Below, one piece after another: positions 12,256 to 24,151 of a stretch of 64,000 bases of DNA (the first letter of the stretch is position 1; every line of letters starts with the position of its first letter). Source of the stretch: Cephalotus follicularis (Eukaryota; Streptophyta; Magnoliopsida; Oxalidales; Cephalotaceae); assembly GCA_001972305.1 (NCBI GenBank), contig BDDD01000719.1, forward strand, positions 6,042 through 70,041. Reading direction: 5' to 3'. Both the position numbers and the translations under genes were made by a program. The notes beneath the pieces were generated by a model, which saw only the letters and a program-made list of their open reading frames with translations, made no database searches and was not told the DNA's origin.

Positions 12256-12264
12256 ATATATATA
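12256..12264 (+). promoter_or_regulatory. TATA-box candidate of the XTNX gene
   Basis: ATATATATA lies about 25-35 bp before a pyrimidine-rich stretch that reads like a plant 5' leader (CACCTCTTCTCTTCGCACC). It is 2.4 kb before the ATG, so it implies a spliced leader. Confidence 0.4.
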
Positions 12265-12289
12265 CCTCAGGTCTCCGATTTTGTTATAT

Positions 12290-14668
12290 TTAGGTCTCAT
12301 GTAACACCAAAACAAAACACCTCTTCTCTTCGCACCATCAACATCTGCTCGCGCCTCTCTCCAGTTCCAAAGTTAAGGTAAGACAAAGAAGGTGCTTACT
12401 GTTATGCTTCATTATGGTGTTGTCCAAACTTGCATGTGAGCTTGTTTCATCAAACACCTGTTTGTAATGTGTTTGGCCACAAACACACTTTTTAGACAAC
12501 CCAGATGCATTACCAATGGGGTTTAGTATTATCTGTGCTTCAATAATTTAATATATAAATTCTATTTTTAACTTTAATTATTTACTAAATTTGATTTTTT
12601 ATTTTTATAAATATAGATATGCTGTTAAATGAGTCACTTTAACTACATACTTAAAAATTATGTAACGGTCAAATTTGTTATATGTAAATATCGTGTATAT
12701 AAACATGTATAATCAACAAAGATAGTATGTCAAATTCAACGATTCAATTTGATTAATATAATTTATCTACTAAGTTATTAAAGAGAATGATTTTTGGGGA
12801 TTAGTCATAGAGAGAGTAACTATCTTACTCTCTTTTGTATTCTCCTAAACTAATTGGTGACTGAGCGCAAAAATCATCATCAGCATCAATGAGAGGGAAA
12901 AATTCTTTGGTAATAGAGAGGCACAGGATACATAGATTTTTTTTTTTAAATTCAATTTATTATATGGTACGTAGACATAATTAATAATAAAATAATATAT
13001 TATAAATTTTAAAAGTTTATAAAATAATAATCTGACTGAACAATGTTATATCATTCTACTGTTGATCGTGACTCAATGAATGGTGTATGTCTAAGAATTC
13101 ACATACATTTTCTATACCTCAGTTATTTTTTGTTTTTTTTATTCCCACTTGTTTTGCACTCTTGTCAAAAACATGCTTGTGACTTTGAATCACATCAATG
13201 ACAAAAGGTGAAGAATGAGGAGCAGTGAGTTTCAGTTCCCTGAGGTACTCGAAAATATTCTTAATGAGAGTTGCCAAGTAGATATAAAGATGACATTTTA
13301 ATAACAGAATAAATAAAAAAACAATGTAAAATAGAAGTACAAGATAAAAAGGTTTACTACTATATATCTTCTCCCTATTTTAGAGATCAATAATAGTGGT
13401 CAGCAATGGGTTGGACTGGTCTTTGGTCCAATTTCCAGTGCAATAGTATCTAATTGTGTCAGATGAGTACCCACACAAGGAGGCAAACCTGCCTTTCAAA
13501 ACATATAATGGGTTGTTTTAGTCTACTCCATTTTGAATCCTTACTGTAAGCCAGGACCATATGGTCTGTGCTATGGGTTACTCTCCCAATGCCTTTCCTC
13601 TACATTTTTTTTATGACCAATATTTTGTTTTTTGTGATTAGTGAGGATAGGAACCCATGGTAGATATACAGAGAGATTATAATGTACAACACATAAAACA
13701 AAAAGAAATAACTCAAGCCCAAGGCAAACTATTAAACTATCAATATCAGAATACAACTACACCATTAACCTTCTGCTCCTTCTTTTTAAGCGTTTGCTTT
13801 AATAGAATATTAACAAGCCCTCATAGATCCAACCCATTTGTTTAATTAGATTCCCCTTCCCTTGGACAGCTGGTTTACCAAAGTGAGAGAGAGAGAAGTT
13901 GCAGCAAGGGAAGGCCTCATTCTTGTTTACATCAAGTAGGGTAAATTTGAATGATTTCTTAAACCTTTTGTCACCACTTTTAAGTTGTTCATGATGAGTT
14001 CTGAATGATACAATGCACTTTTACTTCTTTCATTAATTTATTAATCATGAGAAGTACAATCATCAATCTTTTTCAGATAGATTTTGAATCTAATTCTGGT
14101 TTTGTATCTTTCAGTGTTTAGAGCATTTTCCCATCTGTATCAAAGTGATATCCAAGTAAGAAAGATCAAGAATATAAATAGGCTTTGTCTTTGAAGTTGA
14201 TACTCTTGGTCAAAATCAACTCTCCGAGGACAGAAGAAGACAGTTGTAACCTTACAACTCTGACTAGAGAAATGCCCACAATGGGAAATGACATACATCA
14301 CTTGATTTCCTCAGTGTGAATAATTACTACTGTTGCATTCATCTCCTGCCATATAGTCTTTTATCAGGGCCACTCACTACATTAAATCTGTCAGTGTCAG
14401 CAGATATTGAAGCAAAAGGATTCACAATAGAACAGAGAGAGTTCCTTACAGCCAAGAAATGGTTATTGTGATGCACATAATGAAGGCCCGTTTATCAACT
14501 TCTAGTGAATGCTAATATCCAAGTACACAACCAGAAAGTGGCATTAACTAGTTAGTAAATGTATTCTAGAGGAAGATCATCACTTTAAAGGACTAAAAGG
14601 TGAAGTTTAGTTGAACAAGTGAGATCTAGTACTGCATACATCAAAAGCTTTGTAGGAGGGCTTCATTC
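12290..14668 (+). other. Probable spliced 5' leader of the XTNX gene
   Basis: A C/T-rich leader-like segment runs to 12377 and ends at a consensus donor (AAG then GTAAGACAA). Further candidates: acceptor TTTCAG ending 14076, acceptor TTTCAG ending 14114, and a donor GTAAG at 14156. Some of these could bound small non-coding exons. The stretch has no protein-coding frame of note. Exon pairing cannot be fixed without transcripts. Confidence 0.35.
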
Positions 14669-17626
14669 ATGGCCATGGGTGAAGAGGCAGCATCACTATC
14701 TGGTAATGGCCTCACCATCAAGACTACAACTTGTAGCAGCAAAGCTGGTAAAAACATTTCAACTCTCCTTGATTCTACTTTAGATTTGGCTTCTCAAAAC
14801 TTAAAACACTCAATAGAATCATCTTCATACAACTCTCCTTCCCTTATTTCACCACCCTCATCAGGATTTGTCTCTGCTCTACAGTCACCGTACATATCAC
14901 CAAGAGCCTTAACACCAATACCCCAAGAGAACCCAACTCCACCATTAACAAATTCATCACCACCGGTGTCATCATACCGTGGATCACAATCTGATGACAT
15001 TCCGAGTAGCTCCTACACTCCCCCGTCAGACCTGTATGAGTTCTCTGATGACCCAGCTGATCCAAAACTGAAATACGTGACTTGTGTTCCAGTCCCAGAT
15101 CCTGCACCTCCTCGCATCTCATTTTCCTTTCCTGTCCCTCGCATTTCCTTTGCTAAAGGGTCTGTCTCTCCTGCTTCCAATGCTAAATTGAGGAGCTGTG
15201 ATGTTTATATTGGTTTCCATGGTCAAAATCCAAACCTGGTTAGATTCTGTAAGTGGCTCAAGTCAGAGCTAGAGTTTCAAGGGATTGCATGCTTTGTTGC
15301 TGATAGAGCAAAGTACTCAGACAGTCAAAGCCATGAGATTGCCGATAGAGTTATTTGCTCGGTTACATATGGTGTTGTGGTTGTCACAGACTCTACCTTT
15401 CTCAACCATTTGAGTATGGAGGAGATTACATTCTTTGCTCAAAAGAAGAATATGATTCCTCTATTTTTTGACACAGGACCTGCAGAGATCATGAGCTTAC
15501 TAAATTGCAATTCGATTGTTAAAGATTGCAAAGAAGCAATTGATGGGCTGATGAAGTGTCATGAGTTTAAGCTGGAAACCAATGAGGGAAATTGGAGAAG
15601 CTGTGTAGCTAGAACTGCTGGGATATTGAAATCGAAGCTTGGGAGGAAGAGTATGACTCGGAATGATTTAGAAGGATTCGAAGAGCTCCCATTTCGAAGA
15701 AACAGATTCTTTGTGGGACGAGAGAAGGAGATCATGGAGATTGAAACTGCATTCTTTGGATGTGGAGGGGATGGTTTTGAGCAAGATTACTCTATGCCTG
15801 TCATTAAAGGAGAAGCAAGTGGACAATCTGAAGGCCTTGCAGATGAAGAAAGGGATACAGTTAGCATGAGAGGAGGGCGATTCATCAATCTTGAGTTGGG
15901 GAAGTGCAAAGAACCACCATTGGAGGCTTGGGTTGAGCCTGTTATGGGAAGAAACTCATTTAAGAGGTCAAAGTACAAGAAATCAAGAAGTGGGACATAC
16001 AAGAGCTTAGGCAGCAGTGTTATTTGCATAAATGGGTTTCCTGGCATTGGAAAGACTGAGATTGCTCTTGAATTTGCTCACAGATATTCTCAGAGATACA
16101 AGACGGTTTTGTGGGTTGGTGGCGAAGCAAGATATTTCAGGCAAAACATACTGAATCTGTCACTCAATTTGGGGTTGGATGTGAGTGCCGATGCTGAGAA
16201 GGAAAGAGGGAGAATTAGAAGCTTTGAAGAGCAAGAATTTGACGCATTCAAGAGAGTTAAGAGGGAGTTGTTCAGGGACATGCCTTATCTGTTGATCATT
16301 GACAATCTTGAAACAGAGAAAGAATGGTGGGAAGGAAAGGATCTCCATGACTTAATTCCAAGAAACACTGGAGGTACTCATGTGATTATCACAACTAGGC
16401 TATCCAAAGTGATGAACTTCGACATAATGCAGCTGCCGCCATTGCCTTTGTCTGATGCAATGGTGTTATTAAGAGGAAGAAGGAAGAAAGACTATCCAGA
16501 AAAGGAGTTGGAACTTCTCAAGAAATTTGATGAGAAATTGGCAAGGTTGAGCTTTGGTTTGTGGTTGGTTGGCTCTCTACTCTCTGAATTAGCTATTTCT
16601 CCATCTGCGCTTTTTGAAGCTGTGAACCAAATCCCAATAGATGATGTATCTGCTTCCCCTTATATGAGTATCAATGAAGAACAATACTGCAAAAATAATC
16701 CTTTCCTAATGAAGATTCTATGTTTTTGCTTAGCCATATTACATCAAACTAAAGGGAGAAAGAACTTTATTGCCTCAAGAATGCTTCTTGTTGGTGCTTG
16801 GCTTGCCCCAGCACCCATCTCAGTTAGTTTGCTGGCAACTGCAGCTAAAAGCATGCCTGTTGCTGGTAATAGACTCAGGAAGTGGACTAAATGCTTGAAT
16901 CTCACATTTGGCTTCTGTGCTGGTTGTGGCCTAGCTCCGCAGAGTGAAGAAGAATCTGCCTTGCTTCTAGTTAAACTAGGATTAGCACGCAGAGCCAACA
17001 GACAGCCTGGGTGTTGGATTCAGTTCCATCCTATAACTCAAGTTTTTGCGAGGAGGAGAGAAGGATTATCAGCAACAAAGGCCACAGTTCAAGGCATAAG
17101 GAAGATTGCCAATGCGATCGTGAGCTCAGATCATCTCTGGGCTTCTGCATTCCTTGTCTTTGGATTCAAATCTGAGCCCCCACTTGTTCAACTCAAGGCA
17201 ACTGATATGGTTTTATACATCAAGAAGACGGCTCTCCCTCTAGCTATTAGGGCCTTCACAACCTTCTCAAGGTGCAACTCAGCATTGGAACTTTTGAAGG
17301 TGTGCACAAATGTACTAGAGGAAGTAGAGAAGTCATTTGTGTCTCAGATACAAGACTTGTGCCATGGCTCGCTTTGTTGGAAGAAGAGATTGCAGGGGAA
17401 TCAAAGGGTGGACGAATACGTGTGGCAAGACGTCACATTGTTGAAGGCTACACTACTAGAGGCTAGGGCAAAGTTATTGTTGAGAGGAGGGCATTTTGAC
17501 AGTGGTGAAGATCTATGCCGAACTTGTATTAGTATCAGGACAGTGATGCTGGGGCATGACCATCCCCAAACCTTGGCTGCTCAAGAAACTCTGTCAAAGT
17601 TGGTGAGGATGAGGAGCAAGATATGA
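14669..17626 (+). CDS. XTNX-type TIR-NBS-TPR protein (NLR-related ATPase)
   Basis: Intact single-exon frame of 985 aa. The start ATGGCCATGG follows an open leader. Residues 1-175 are a Ser/Pro-rich N-terminal extension; a TIR domain runs from about 178 (DVYIGFHG) to 310. The NB-ARC-like module has a P-loop GFPGIGKT at 456-463 (Lys462), a Walker B-like LLIIDN ending near 546, and an IITTR sensor near 573. The C-terminus (about 880-985) has TPR-like helices ending in a HPQTLAAQETLSKL repeat. There is no LRR. This matches the conserved plant XTNX group (Arabidopsis At5g56220 and At4g23440 type), which is kept at low copy in land plants and is not a typical polymorphic resistance gene. It probably binds nucleotide as a cytoplasmic switch; its role is not established. 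Confidence 0.9.
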   Translation: MAMGEEAASLSGNGLTIKTTTCSSKAGKNISTLLDSTLDLASQNLKHSIESSSYNSPSLISPPSSGFVSALQSPYISPRALTPIPQENPTPPLTNSSPPVSSYRGSQSDDIPSSSYTPPSDLYEFSDDPADPKLKYVTCVPVPDPAPPRISFSFPVPRISFAKGSVSPASNAKLRSCDVYIGFHGQNPNLVRFCKWLKSELEFQGIACFVADRAKYSDSQSHEIADRVICSVTYGVVVVTDSTFLNHLSMEEITFFAQKKNMIPLFFDTGPAEIMSLLNCNSIVKDCKEAIDGLMKCHEFKLETNEGNWRSCVARTAGILKSKLGRKSMTRNDLEGFEELPFRRNRFFVGREKEIMEIETAFFGCGGDGFEQDYSMPVIKGEASGQSEGLADEERDTVSMRGGRFINLELGKCKEPPLEAWVEPVMGRNSFKRSKYKKSRSGTYKSLGSSVICINGFPGIGKTEIALEFAHRYSQRYKTVLWVGGEARYFRQNILNLSLNLGLDVSADAEKERGRIRSFEEQEFDAFKRVKRELFRDMPYLLIIDNLETEKEWWEGKDLHDLIPRNTGGTHVIITTRLSKVMNFDIMQLPPLPLSDAMVLLRGRRKKDYPEKELELLKKFDEKLARLSFGLWLVGSLLSELAISPSALFEAVNQIPIDDVSASPYMSINEEQYCKNNPFLMKILCFCLAILHQTKGRKNFIASRMLLVGAWLAPAPISVSLLATAAKSMPVAGNRLRKWTKCLNLTFGFCAGCGLAPQSEEESALLLVKLGLARRANRQPGCWIQFHPITQVFARRREGLSATKATVQGIRKIANAIVSSDHLWASAFLVFGFKSEPPLVQLKATDMVLYIKKTALPLAIRAFTTFSRCNSALELLKVCTNVLEEVEKSFVSQIQDLCHGSLCWKKRLQGNQRVDEYVWQDVTLLKATLLEARAKLLLRGGHFDSGEDLCRTCISIRTVMLGHDHPQTLAAQETLSKLVRMRSKI

Positions 17627-17754
17627 GGATACCTTTTTTTTTTATGGAACCGCTATGTCCTGCACTTGGGGATTTCAGTTTTGTTTTACACTGTAATCAT
17701 GTTAGTTTTAGAAATACAATCATCTTTGCTTATAAAGAGTTTACATAATTTAAA

Positions 17755-17760
17755 AATAAA
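17755..17760 (+). terminator. Poly(A) signal candidate of the XTNX gene
   Basis: AATAAA lies 129 bp after the XTNX stop codon, in AT-rich sequence typical of a plant 3' UTR. Confidence 0.5.
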
Positions 17761-19035
17761 GTTTACACTTTAGATCGAATCTTCAACGGTAAGAGAAGTT
17801 GTAATATGTGAAGTGAGACATTACAATGGAAACACGTCACCACATAGGGTCTGCTATCACAGAAACAACATCACAATCCCCATAAGCATGCCAGTGAATC
17901 AAAACTGGCTTTAACCTATTCAACAAGCAATGCCACCATCTTCATTAGATTCTTCAAATGTGAAGACTCAATCAATTATGTGTCTAAAAACAGTTGCTTG
18001 GAAAACATAGTAAGCAACCAATATGAAATCAGCAGATGAATAAAAATTAAATACATGGATTACAAACTCTCCATGTCTGCCTTGGACACAAAGATAATCA
18101 AGTACTAAAGGAGATCTTACATTATGCAGAAGACATTCACCTATGCTTTATTTCACAGCATTCATCGAAGTTCAGAAGTTAAGTTCTATACTTTCTTTGC
18201 TATTCAAAAGTTAAGTTCTTTACTTTCTTTGGCATTTTCTGTTTGTAGATCAGGCATGTAACTTTCATCAGATAGTCAAGAACAGATAAAAGTAAAGTCA
18301 TTGCACTTCTCCATTTTCACTTTTCCATCATAAAATTCAAGTTTAAAAAAAACGAAATGCAGATTTGTTCAGGAATGAATGAGGCTTCTACGCTTTCTGT
18401 AATAATTTGGATCACTTCCTACACTGCAAATATATATGAGGAATGAAAGGAAGTCAGTGTGACCCAATTGGATTTTTCTTGTTTTTTCGTTTACATGTTG
18501 ATTTGGTCATTGGTGCATTTACTCCCAAACTAGTCAACTTTAAAGAAACTTCCACAACCACCAGTCAACTAAAATCAACCTAAAATGAGACACTATATAA
18601 GAAAAGTAAAGTCACAACTCACAATCCGAGAAACAAAGTCCCTCCACACCAATGAATCACAAATTCATCTTGTGTTTTTTGTGTAGCAAACCAAACCAAC
18701 AAGCAGAAAAACCCACAAGAAGATAAGCTGGTATACTTTGGCCAACCATTCCTCATCAATGCAACAAACACCACTAATTTTGTTTCATTAGAATCTTGAA
18801 ATGTGCAATTCCCATTCTCAATCAATTAAATGTTTGAACACAAAAATATTCGTAAACCTCACTCATAACATAAGTCATAACCAGGTAAAAGATTGTTTTT
18901 TTCCCCCTAAAAAAGAAGGCACTAAAACTTTTAGAGCTGAATGCAACCCTCAAATGTAAACAAGCAGCATTGTTTCAATAATCAGTGAACGCATGTGCAA
19001 TAAGGCGGTGTTGTTGTCTCAGTAGTGAGTGATTC
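17761..19035. other. Convergent spacer between XTNX and PRA1
   Basis: It holds the 3' flanks of two convergent genes. No coding region is supported; the open frame at 18619-18825 (minus) has no recognisable domain. Confidence 0.6.
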
Positions 19036-19617
19036 CTATGCTGCGACTTGACCATGATCACTCGAAACAGACCCATATGCAGGAGCCGACACAATCAACC
19101 TTCTATATTCATCAAGAGACAACCCATCAGGGCTCCTCAAAAGCCCATGAACAAAACAGATAAAAACTCCAATCCCAACACCCAAAAACAAACTCCGAAC
19201 AACAACAACCCCATTTACCCAAACCCACAAAGCAGAAGCCAAAAGCAGACCCACGAACACCACCCTGTCGCTCACATGGTGAATCGGGTCCTCTCTGAAG
19301 AAGTAGAGGATCAACCATAGAGACAAAATGAGGGAGAAGGAGAGGAGGGAGAGTGGGGAGCCAATAAGAGAGAGGGCCCCACAGGTGGTGATAAGGAGTG
19401 AGTAGTTAACGGCGAAGTAGCGGAGGTTGATTCGGGTTCGGGTAAGGCAGGAGGAGATTGAGTCAGGTCGGGCGAGGGACCCGAAAGAAAGGAATTGGGG
19501 CCAGGGGCGGTGGTGGCGGTAGATGGTGGAGGAAAGGTTGTCAATGGAACGGGATATGACGTCAGCGAAGGATATTGGTATGGTTGTGTAGGTGCTGGTT
19601 GGTGGTGGGCTTTGCAT
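19036..19617 (-). CDS. PRA1 family protein (clade G-like)
   Basis: Single-exon frame of 193 aa. The ATG at 19617 opens a MQSPPPTSTYTTIPIS-type N-terminus; the open frame extends 48 bp further upstream but only from a TTG codon, so it is not used. The PRA1 domain is recognisable: ISRSIDNLS, then RPWPQFLSF and a TRTRINLRYFAVNY segment, followed by two hydrophobic hairpins (about residues 70-105 and 113-155) separated by FFREDPIHHVSDR. PRA1 proteins are small membrane proteins of the ER-Golgi-endosome system that interact with Rab GTPases and vesicle traffic factors. The gene is convergent with XTNX, and a solo LTR begins about 0.65 kb upstream of its ATG. Confidence 0.9.
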   Translation of the reverse strand: MQSPPPTSTYTTIPISFADVISRSIDNLSSTIYRHHRPWPQFLSFGSLARPDSISSCLTRTRINLRYFAVNYSLLITTCGALSLIGSPLSLLSFSLILSLWLILYFFREDPIHHVSDRVVFVGLLLASALWVWVNGVVVVRSLFLGVGIGVFICFVHGLLRSPDGLSLDEYRRLIVSAPAYGSVSSDHGQVAA

Positions 19618-19699
19618 TTTTGTGTTCTTTGACTTTGACCCAACCACTGACCAACTAATCTTCAAAGTTTGTCATTGACTTTGAGACTCTGCTGATATT

Positions 19700-20269
19700 T
19701 ACTAAACGTAGAACTGGGCGTGCAGGTGGTAACTTTTTTTTCAGTCGGTCAATGTTTTTTTTAAGCAGAATTTAATTTATATATTTGAATTAGTTAGTAA
19801 TACGTATAATTTACGTATTAAGAATATTAAATTTAATAATTTGATTTAGAAAATATAAATAAAATATTAAATAATTTTAGATTTTTTAAGGTATTTGATA
19901 CACTGCCATGTATTGTTTATTGGGTAGACTTCAAAAAATCTAAAATTTTGTATCGGTTTGATTTATAAAATATACATAATAGATTAAATAATTTTGAATT
20001 TTTAGATATTCGACAGACTGTCATGTGTTGCTAGTAAGGCAAATAGCAACATTGACGGTGTGCCGAACACCTAAACAATCTAAAATTGTTTAAGTTATTG
20101 TGTATATTTTGTAAATCTAACATTTCGAGTCCAATTCGTAAGGCATGTAACAACACGCAGAGTAACGCTATATAATGCATTCATCGAGCGAGGAGGCTTT
20201 AACCTCGGAGCTAGCTACAACTATCATGATAAGTCATGTAACAATATATTTTAAAATGATTCGGACGCG
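19700..20269. mobile_element. Decayed foldback repeats in the PRA1 upstream region
   Basis: A motif family recurs here in both orientations: AATTTTAGATTTTTTAAGGT with ACTGCCATGTATTG (about 19873-19918), and GACGGTGTGCCGAACACC with ATCTAAAATTG (about 20054-20089). The same motif appears again at about 23064-23160, on the far side of the solo LTR. This suggests MITE copies into or next to which the LTR element inserted. Confidence 0.45.
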
Positions 20270-20274
20270 AAAGG

Positions 20275-23053
20275 TGACACGCCCGAACCCAGTCCAGCTA
20301 GAATCCGTCGTGCTCACTACGAGGCTAAGCCTTCCATCAGAGACTCACCTCCTAAGTTCAACAGAACAGAGTTTCAGAAATACATTTTTAAATAGAAGGT
20401 TGCTTGAAAAACTTGAAAATAATTTTAACTCTTAAATTTTTACGAAAATCGGGCATGTAGTATTCGTTTATCGGACAATGCCCCCTGTAAAGAAAAACAT
20501 AGTTTATAAAATAGGCTCAGCCCTCAGCTGACCACGATTTAAACAAAAAACAAGTACGGGTTGGGCTTGCCTCAACCATATTATCAAAACTTAAAACCTG
20601 AATAGGGCTCAGCCCTTTTAAACAAAAACCAAAACATTTATAAAAAAACATAAATAATGCATAATTTAAAATGATGATGCAATGATATTATGTATGTGTA
20701 GACACTCTGGTAGGGATGCCCTTGTGGTCTCACCTCAGCAGACAGACTGACTCCAGCTGACAGAGTTCAGCAGACTAAACTGTCAGAACTAAAAACAGAA
20801 AACAGAGGAGGGAGTTAGTCCACAGGACTAGTGAGATGGAACAAAAAGACTCTGCATAGTTTTTTGCTCGCATATAAATATCTTTGATGAAAAGATATAA
20901 CAAAAGTATAAAACTGAAACAATATTTCGGAAACAGAATCTCATTTGTAAAATAGATTAAAACAAACAGAATATCAATAAAACAGAACGAAAAACCAAAA
21001 TCCGATTTATAAAACAGCTCATAAGCTCAAAACTAACAGAATCAGCAGAAAATCAGATTAGTCATCAGAAACTCAAATGTGTATAGTTTTTAATAGAGTT
21101 TAAACCAAATAAATATATAGAGATGCAGTTGGGTCTACTAGGTAAGGTTGACATCTGGGCCCCGTCTGGTCGAACGTCCAGCAGAAATAGTGGCGATGAC
21201 ACCGTCGTGTCAAAGCATCAGCAGAAGGTCATACACGTGTAGACAGTGCCTCTCATGGGCATCAGAAATGTAAATAATACAATACCGATATCCCCAGTGC
21301 ATCATAATATACTTAAACAGATTTCAAAAACACAAAAATCACCAATACTTCAAAACAGATTTAACATATTCAAAACAGATTCAGATAGATACAGAATTCA
21401 TCAATGTTTCAAAAAATACTTAAAACAGATTTTAAACAGATCCAGAAATCATTTTCTTATCAAATACATATATATCTGAAAATAGCGTCATACTATGACT
21501 ATCATCTTGCGAGCGTTTGAAACATTAAAAGAAAGTTTCAGATATTAAAACTTAAACATCTTTCAGAAACAGAGTAGTCCAAAATCATTCAGATACAGAA
21601 ATACTTAAACGAAAACGTTCAAACATTCAAACCAATTAAAAGAAACTTCAGAGTAAAAAGGTTAAAAAAAGCGTTTCACTCACTGAACAGACAAACAAGT
21701 CCCACAACTGGTCGCCTCCATTGCCGACCTCAAAGGCAGGATCCTCTGCCAACAGACAGACAGACAACAGACGATCAGACTCAAACACGTACTAAGACGT
21801 GAAATGCTTTATGCGATGAAAATCATGCAGATGTCAGAAAACTATAACCGACCTATATGGTCAACAACAGCAGAAGTGTAATAGTTAAAAACGTCGTATA
21901 AACCTTTAATTAAACATCCTTTCGAAAACATTAAGTAAGTCCAAGTGGTCGTCCAGGTTATCCAAATTTCCAATTGATTATACAATTCAATGTCATATAT
22001 ATAACAGAAACAGATACAGATACAGAAATATAGAATTCAACGGAAAACAGAACTAACGGAGAAAAGTTCAAAGTTTACCGAAATCGGACGGAACGAAGCA
22101 CAGAGTCGGAATCTCAGAACTGACCCAGAACAGATCACCTTCATGCGAAAAACGGATTCGAAAAGCTGGACGCGTCCGAACCCGTTGCCTTAGGCTGTCG
22201 GCGCGTGGGCCCAAGCGTTGTCACTGGAAGGAGCATGTCAGCCACGCACGATGGTCAGACGGCAGTGGGGAGGTTGGATTTGGCGCCCCGGAGGATGGGG
22301 ATCATGGATCTGAGGTGCGTTGGTCACGCCGCCTCCACATCTGGCCAGAACGGGAGCGTTGACCGCGGCTGCCTTCGCCGCCGATCTGCGCTGCCGGCGT
22401 CGCCACGGGTCGGGGCTAGTCACGTTTGAACCGCCGTAACGCCAGGATGGCGAATATGGGCTCGCCTTGCCATGACGGTCAACGGAGACGGAGAAACGAC
22501 GAAAAACAGAGGCTGAGAGAGAAGAGCTCCGCCCGCGCACTGTGGCCGTTCGCCGGTGATGGGGTGGGGTGCTGCATGCTCGGGAGGTCATAACGGTCCC
22601 GTCGGTACCTTCGCCTGCTTCAGATCGGCAATGACGCCGACGGCAGAAGGAGCAAAGAGAGAGAGAACGGGAGAGAATGAGAGAGACGAGGAGAGAGAAA
22701 GAGAAAAGCCAAAAAATGAAGGAAATTTGGCATTTTTCCTTTATATTCAACCCAAAACGGACTGAGTTTATATCCAGAATTTAACCGATACAAACAGAAT
22801 TTGGATGTTTAGGACATACCACTTGGCTTATTTTCTGAATTCAGCAGTCATTTCAGAAAAATATCATTTAATTTACAGAAAAGAAAATAATTTGTTATGC
22901 AGAAAATCATTATATAGAAATCGCACTAGCAAAAATTTATTAATACCGTGATGCATATGTCATGAATGCTAGAAAAACAGACTAACAAACAACAGACGGA
23001 CTGGATGCCACGTAGACTCCACAGTCACAAACCACTGGGACACGAATGTCAGA
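20275..23053 (-). mobile_element. Solo LTR, copy A (2.8 kb) with target duplication AAAGG
   Basis: The unit matches copy B (24152-27020) in reverse orientation along its length. Read on the minus strand it begins TCTGACATTCGTGTCC and ends GGTTCGGGCGTGTCA. AAAGG stands immediately before (20270-20274) and after (23054-23058), a perfect 5-bp target duplication, so it is a solo LTR left by recombination. It is very rich in CAGA/TCTG-type words and has a G/C-rich segment (about 22140-22680). Open frames in that segment are not conserved between copies and are taken as incidental. The length suggests a Ty3/gypsy-class LTR; no internal domains are present to confirm it. Confidence 0.85.
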
Positions 23054-23058
23054 AAAGG

Positions 23059-24146
23059 TCCACCTAGTAAGACATGTAGCAACATATGGTGGTATACTGT
23101 ACACCTAAAAAAATCTAAAATAATTTAATCTATTTTATATGTTTTGTAAATATAATCGTTAGATTTGATGTTCTTGATATGTAGATCATGCATATCAATT
23201 TTTAAGTCAATCGGACATCAATAACAACTTCAAATATATAAATTAAATTTTAACCGTACAAATATTGACATGTTAAAAGTAAAAAAAAAAAAAAAGCTAT
23301 GTGCACCTTTTAAAAAATAAAATAAAATGTGGCACTCACACGCAACAATGCTTGCAGGCCAGGTGCCCTCACCTCCCGTGGCCCTTTTACTAAAAACGTA
23401 ATATTATTAATATACACATAACAATTGCATCGTTAAAATATTATTAGTGTTTTTTAAATACTATTAATGATATTTTAACTTGTAATAAAAAAAAATTAAT
23501 AATTCAGTTGTGATGCATTTTTTATGCCACTTTATTTATGGTTAATAATATTACTCGTACTAAAATATTTACATGATGTGTCCAAGTTATCATAAATGAC
23601 ATATGAACAGGAAAAATAAGTATGGGTATTGTCTTAACATCTCTCATTTATTAATAATCACATGTGTTAGTAAAACAATATTACACTTAGTATTAAAAAA
23701 AACTCTCTCAATATTCTTTCTAAAAAAACTTTTTTCTCTTGTTTTTCATTTCGTCAGGCACATACGTCAGTCTTGCGTCTGGTGAGTAGCTCCTATGTAT
23801 TTTTTTTTGCCATTTTTTGTTGTTTTTGTTTGTTAGTTTGGTTTTCGGTACAAGTTTTTTTTAGGTAGTTTGAATAATCCAGATCTTGTGTTCTGAAAAC
23901 CAGATTTGTTGGTTTTTGTCTCAGAGCTGTCCTTGTTAAGACCCAATCTAGAGTTTTGTAATAGCTTGGAGGAGATGGTTTGGGTTTACGCAAAAAGCAT
24001 TTGTTGCTTTCTTTTTGTTGATCTTCTCTCAATTCAGATGCGAGTGACAGCGGAAACTACGATAGTTATTGAGGTAACTACTACTAAAGTGCGTCATTTT
24101 ATAATTGCTAATGACGGTAAGCATAGGTGGTTTCGTTTTTAGCAGA
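23059..24146. other. Spacer between the two solo LTRs
   Basis: AT-rich. It starts with a MITE-like remnant (about 23064-23165) and holds a poly-A run at 23280-23295. No supported gene; frames at 23603-23785 and 23906-24142 are low-complexity. Confidence 0.55.
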
Positions 24147-24151
24147 TAGAT

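Noticed and set aside
14669..17626. Typical TIR-NBS-LRR resistance gene
   Set aside because: There is no LRR, the N-terminal extension is long, and the C-terminus is TPR-like, so XTNX fits better.
19311..19643. 110-codon Pro/Ser/Thr-rich frame on the minus strand
   Set aside because: It is an alternative-frame shadow of the PRA1 coding sequence.
19618..19665. N-terminal extension of PRA1
   Set aside because: The extension would need to begin at a TTG codon; the ATG at 19617 gives the normal family N-terminus.
22205..22765. Overlapping open frames in the GC-rich part of solo LTR A (up to 170 codons, minus)
   Set aside because: The frames are not kept in copies B and C, overlap on both strands and have no domain; GC-rich sequence yields long chance frames.
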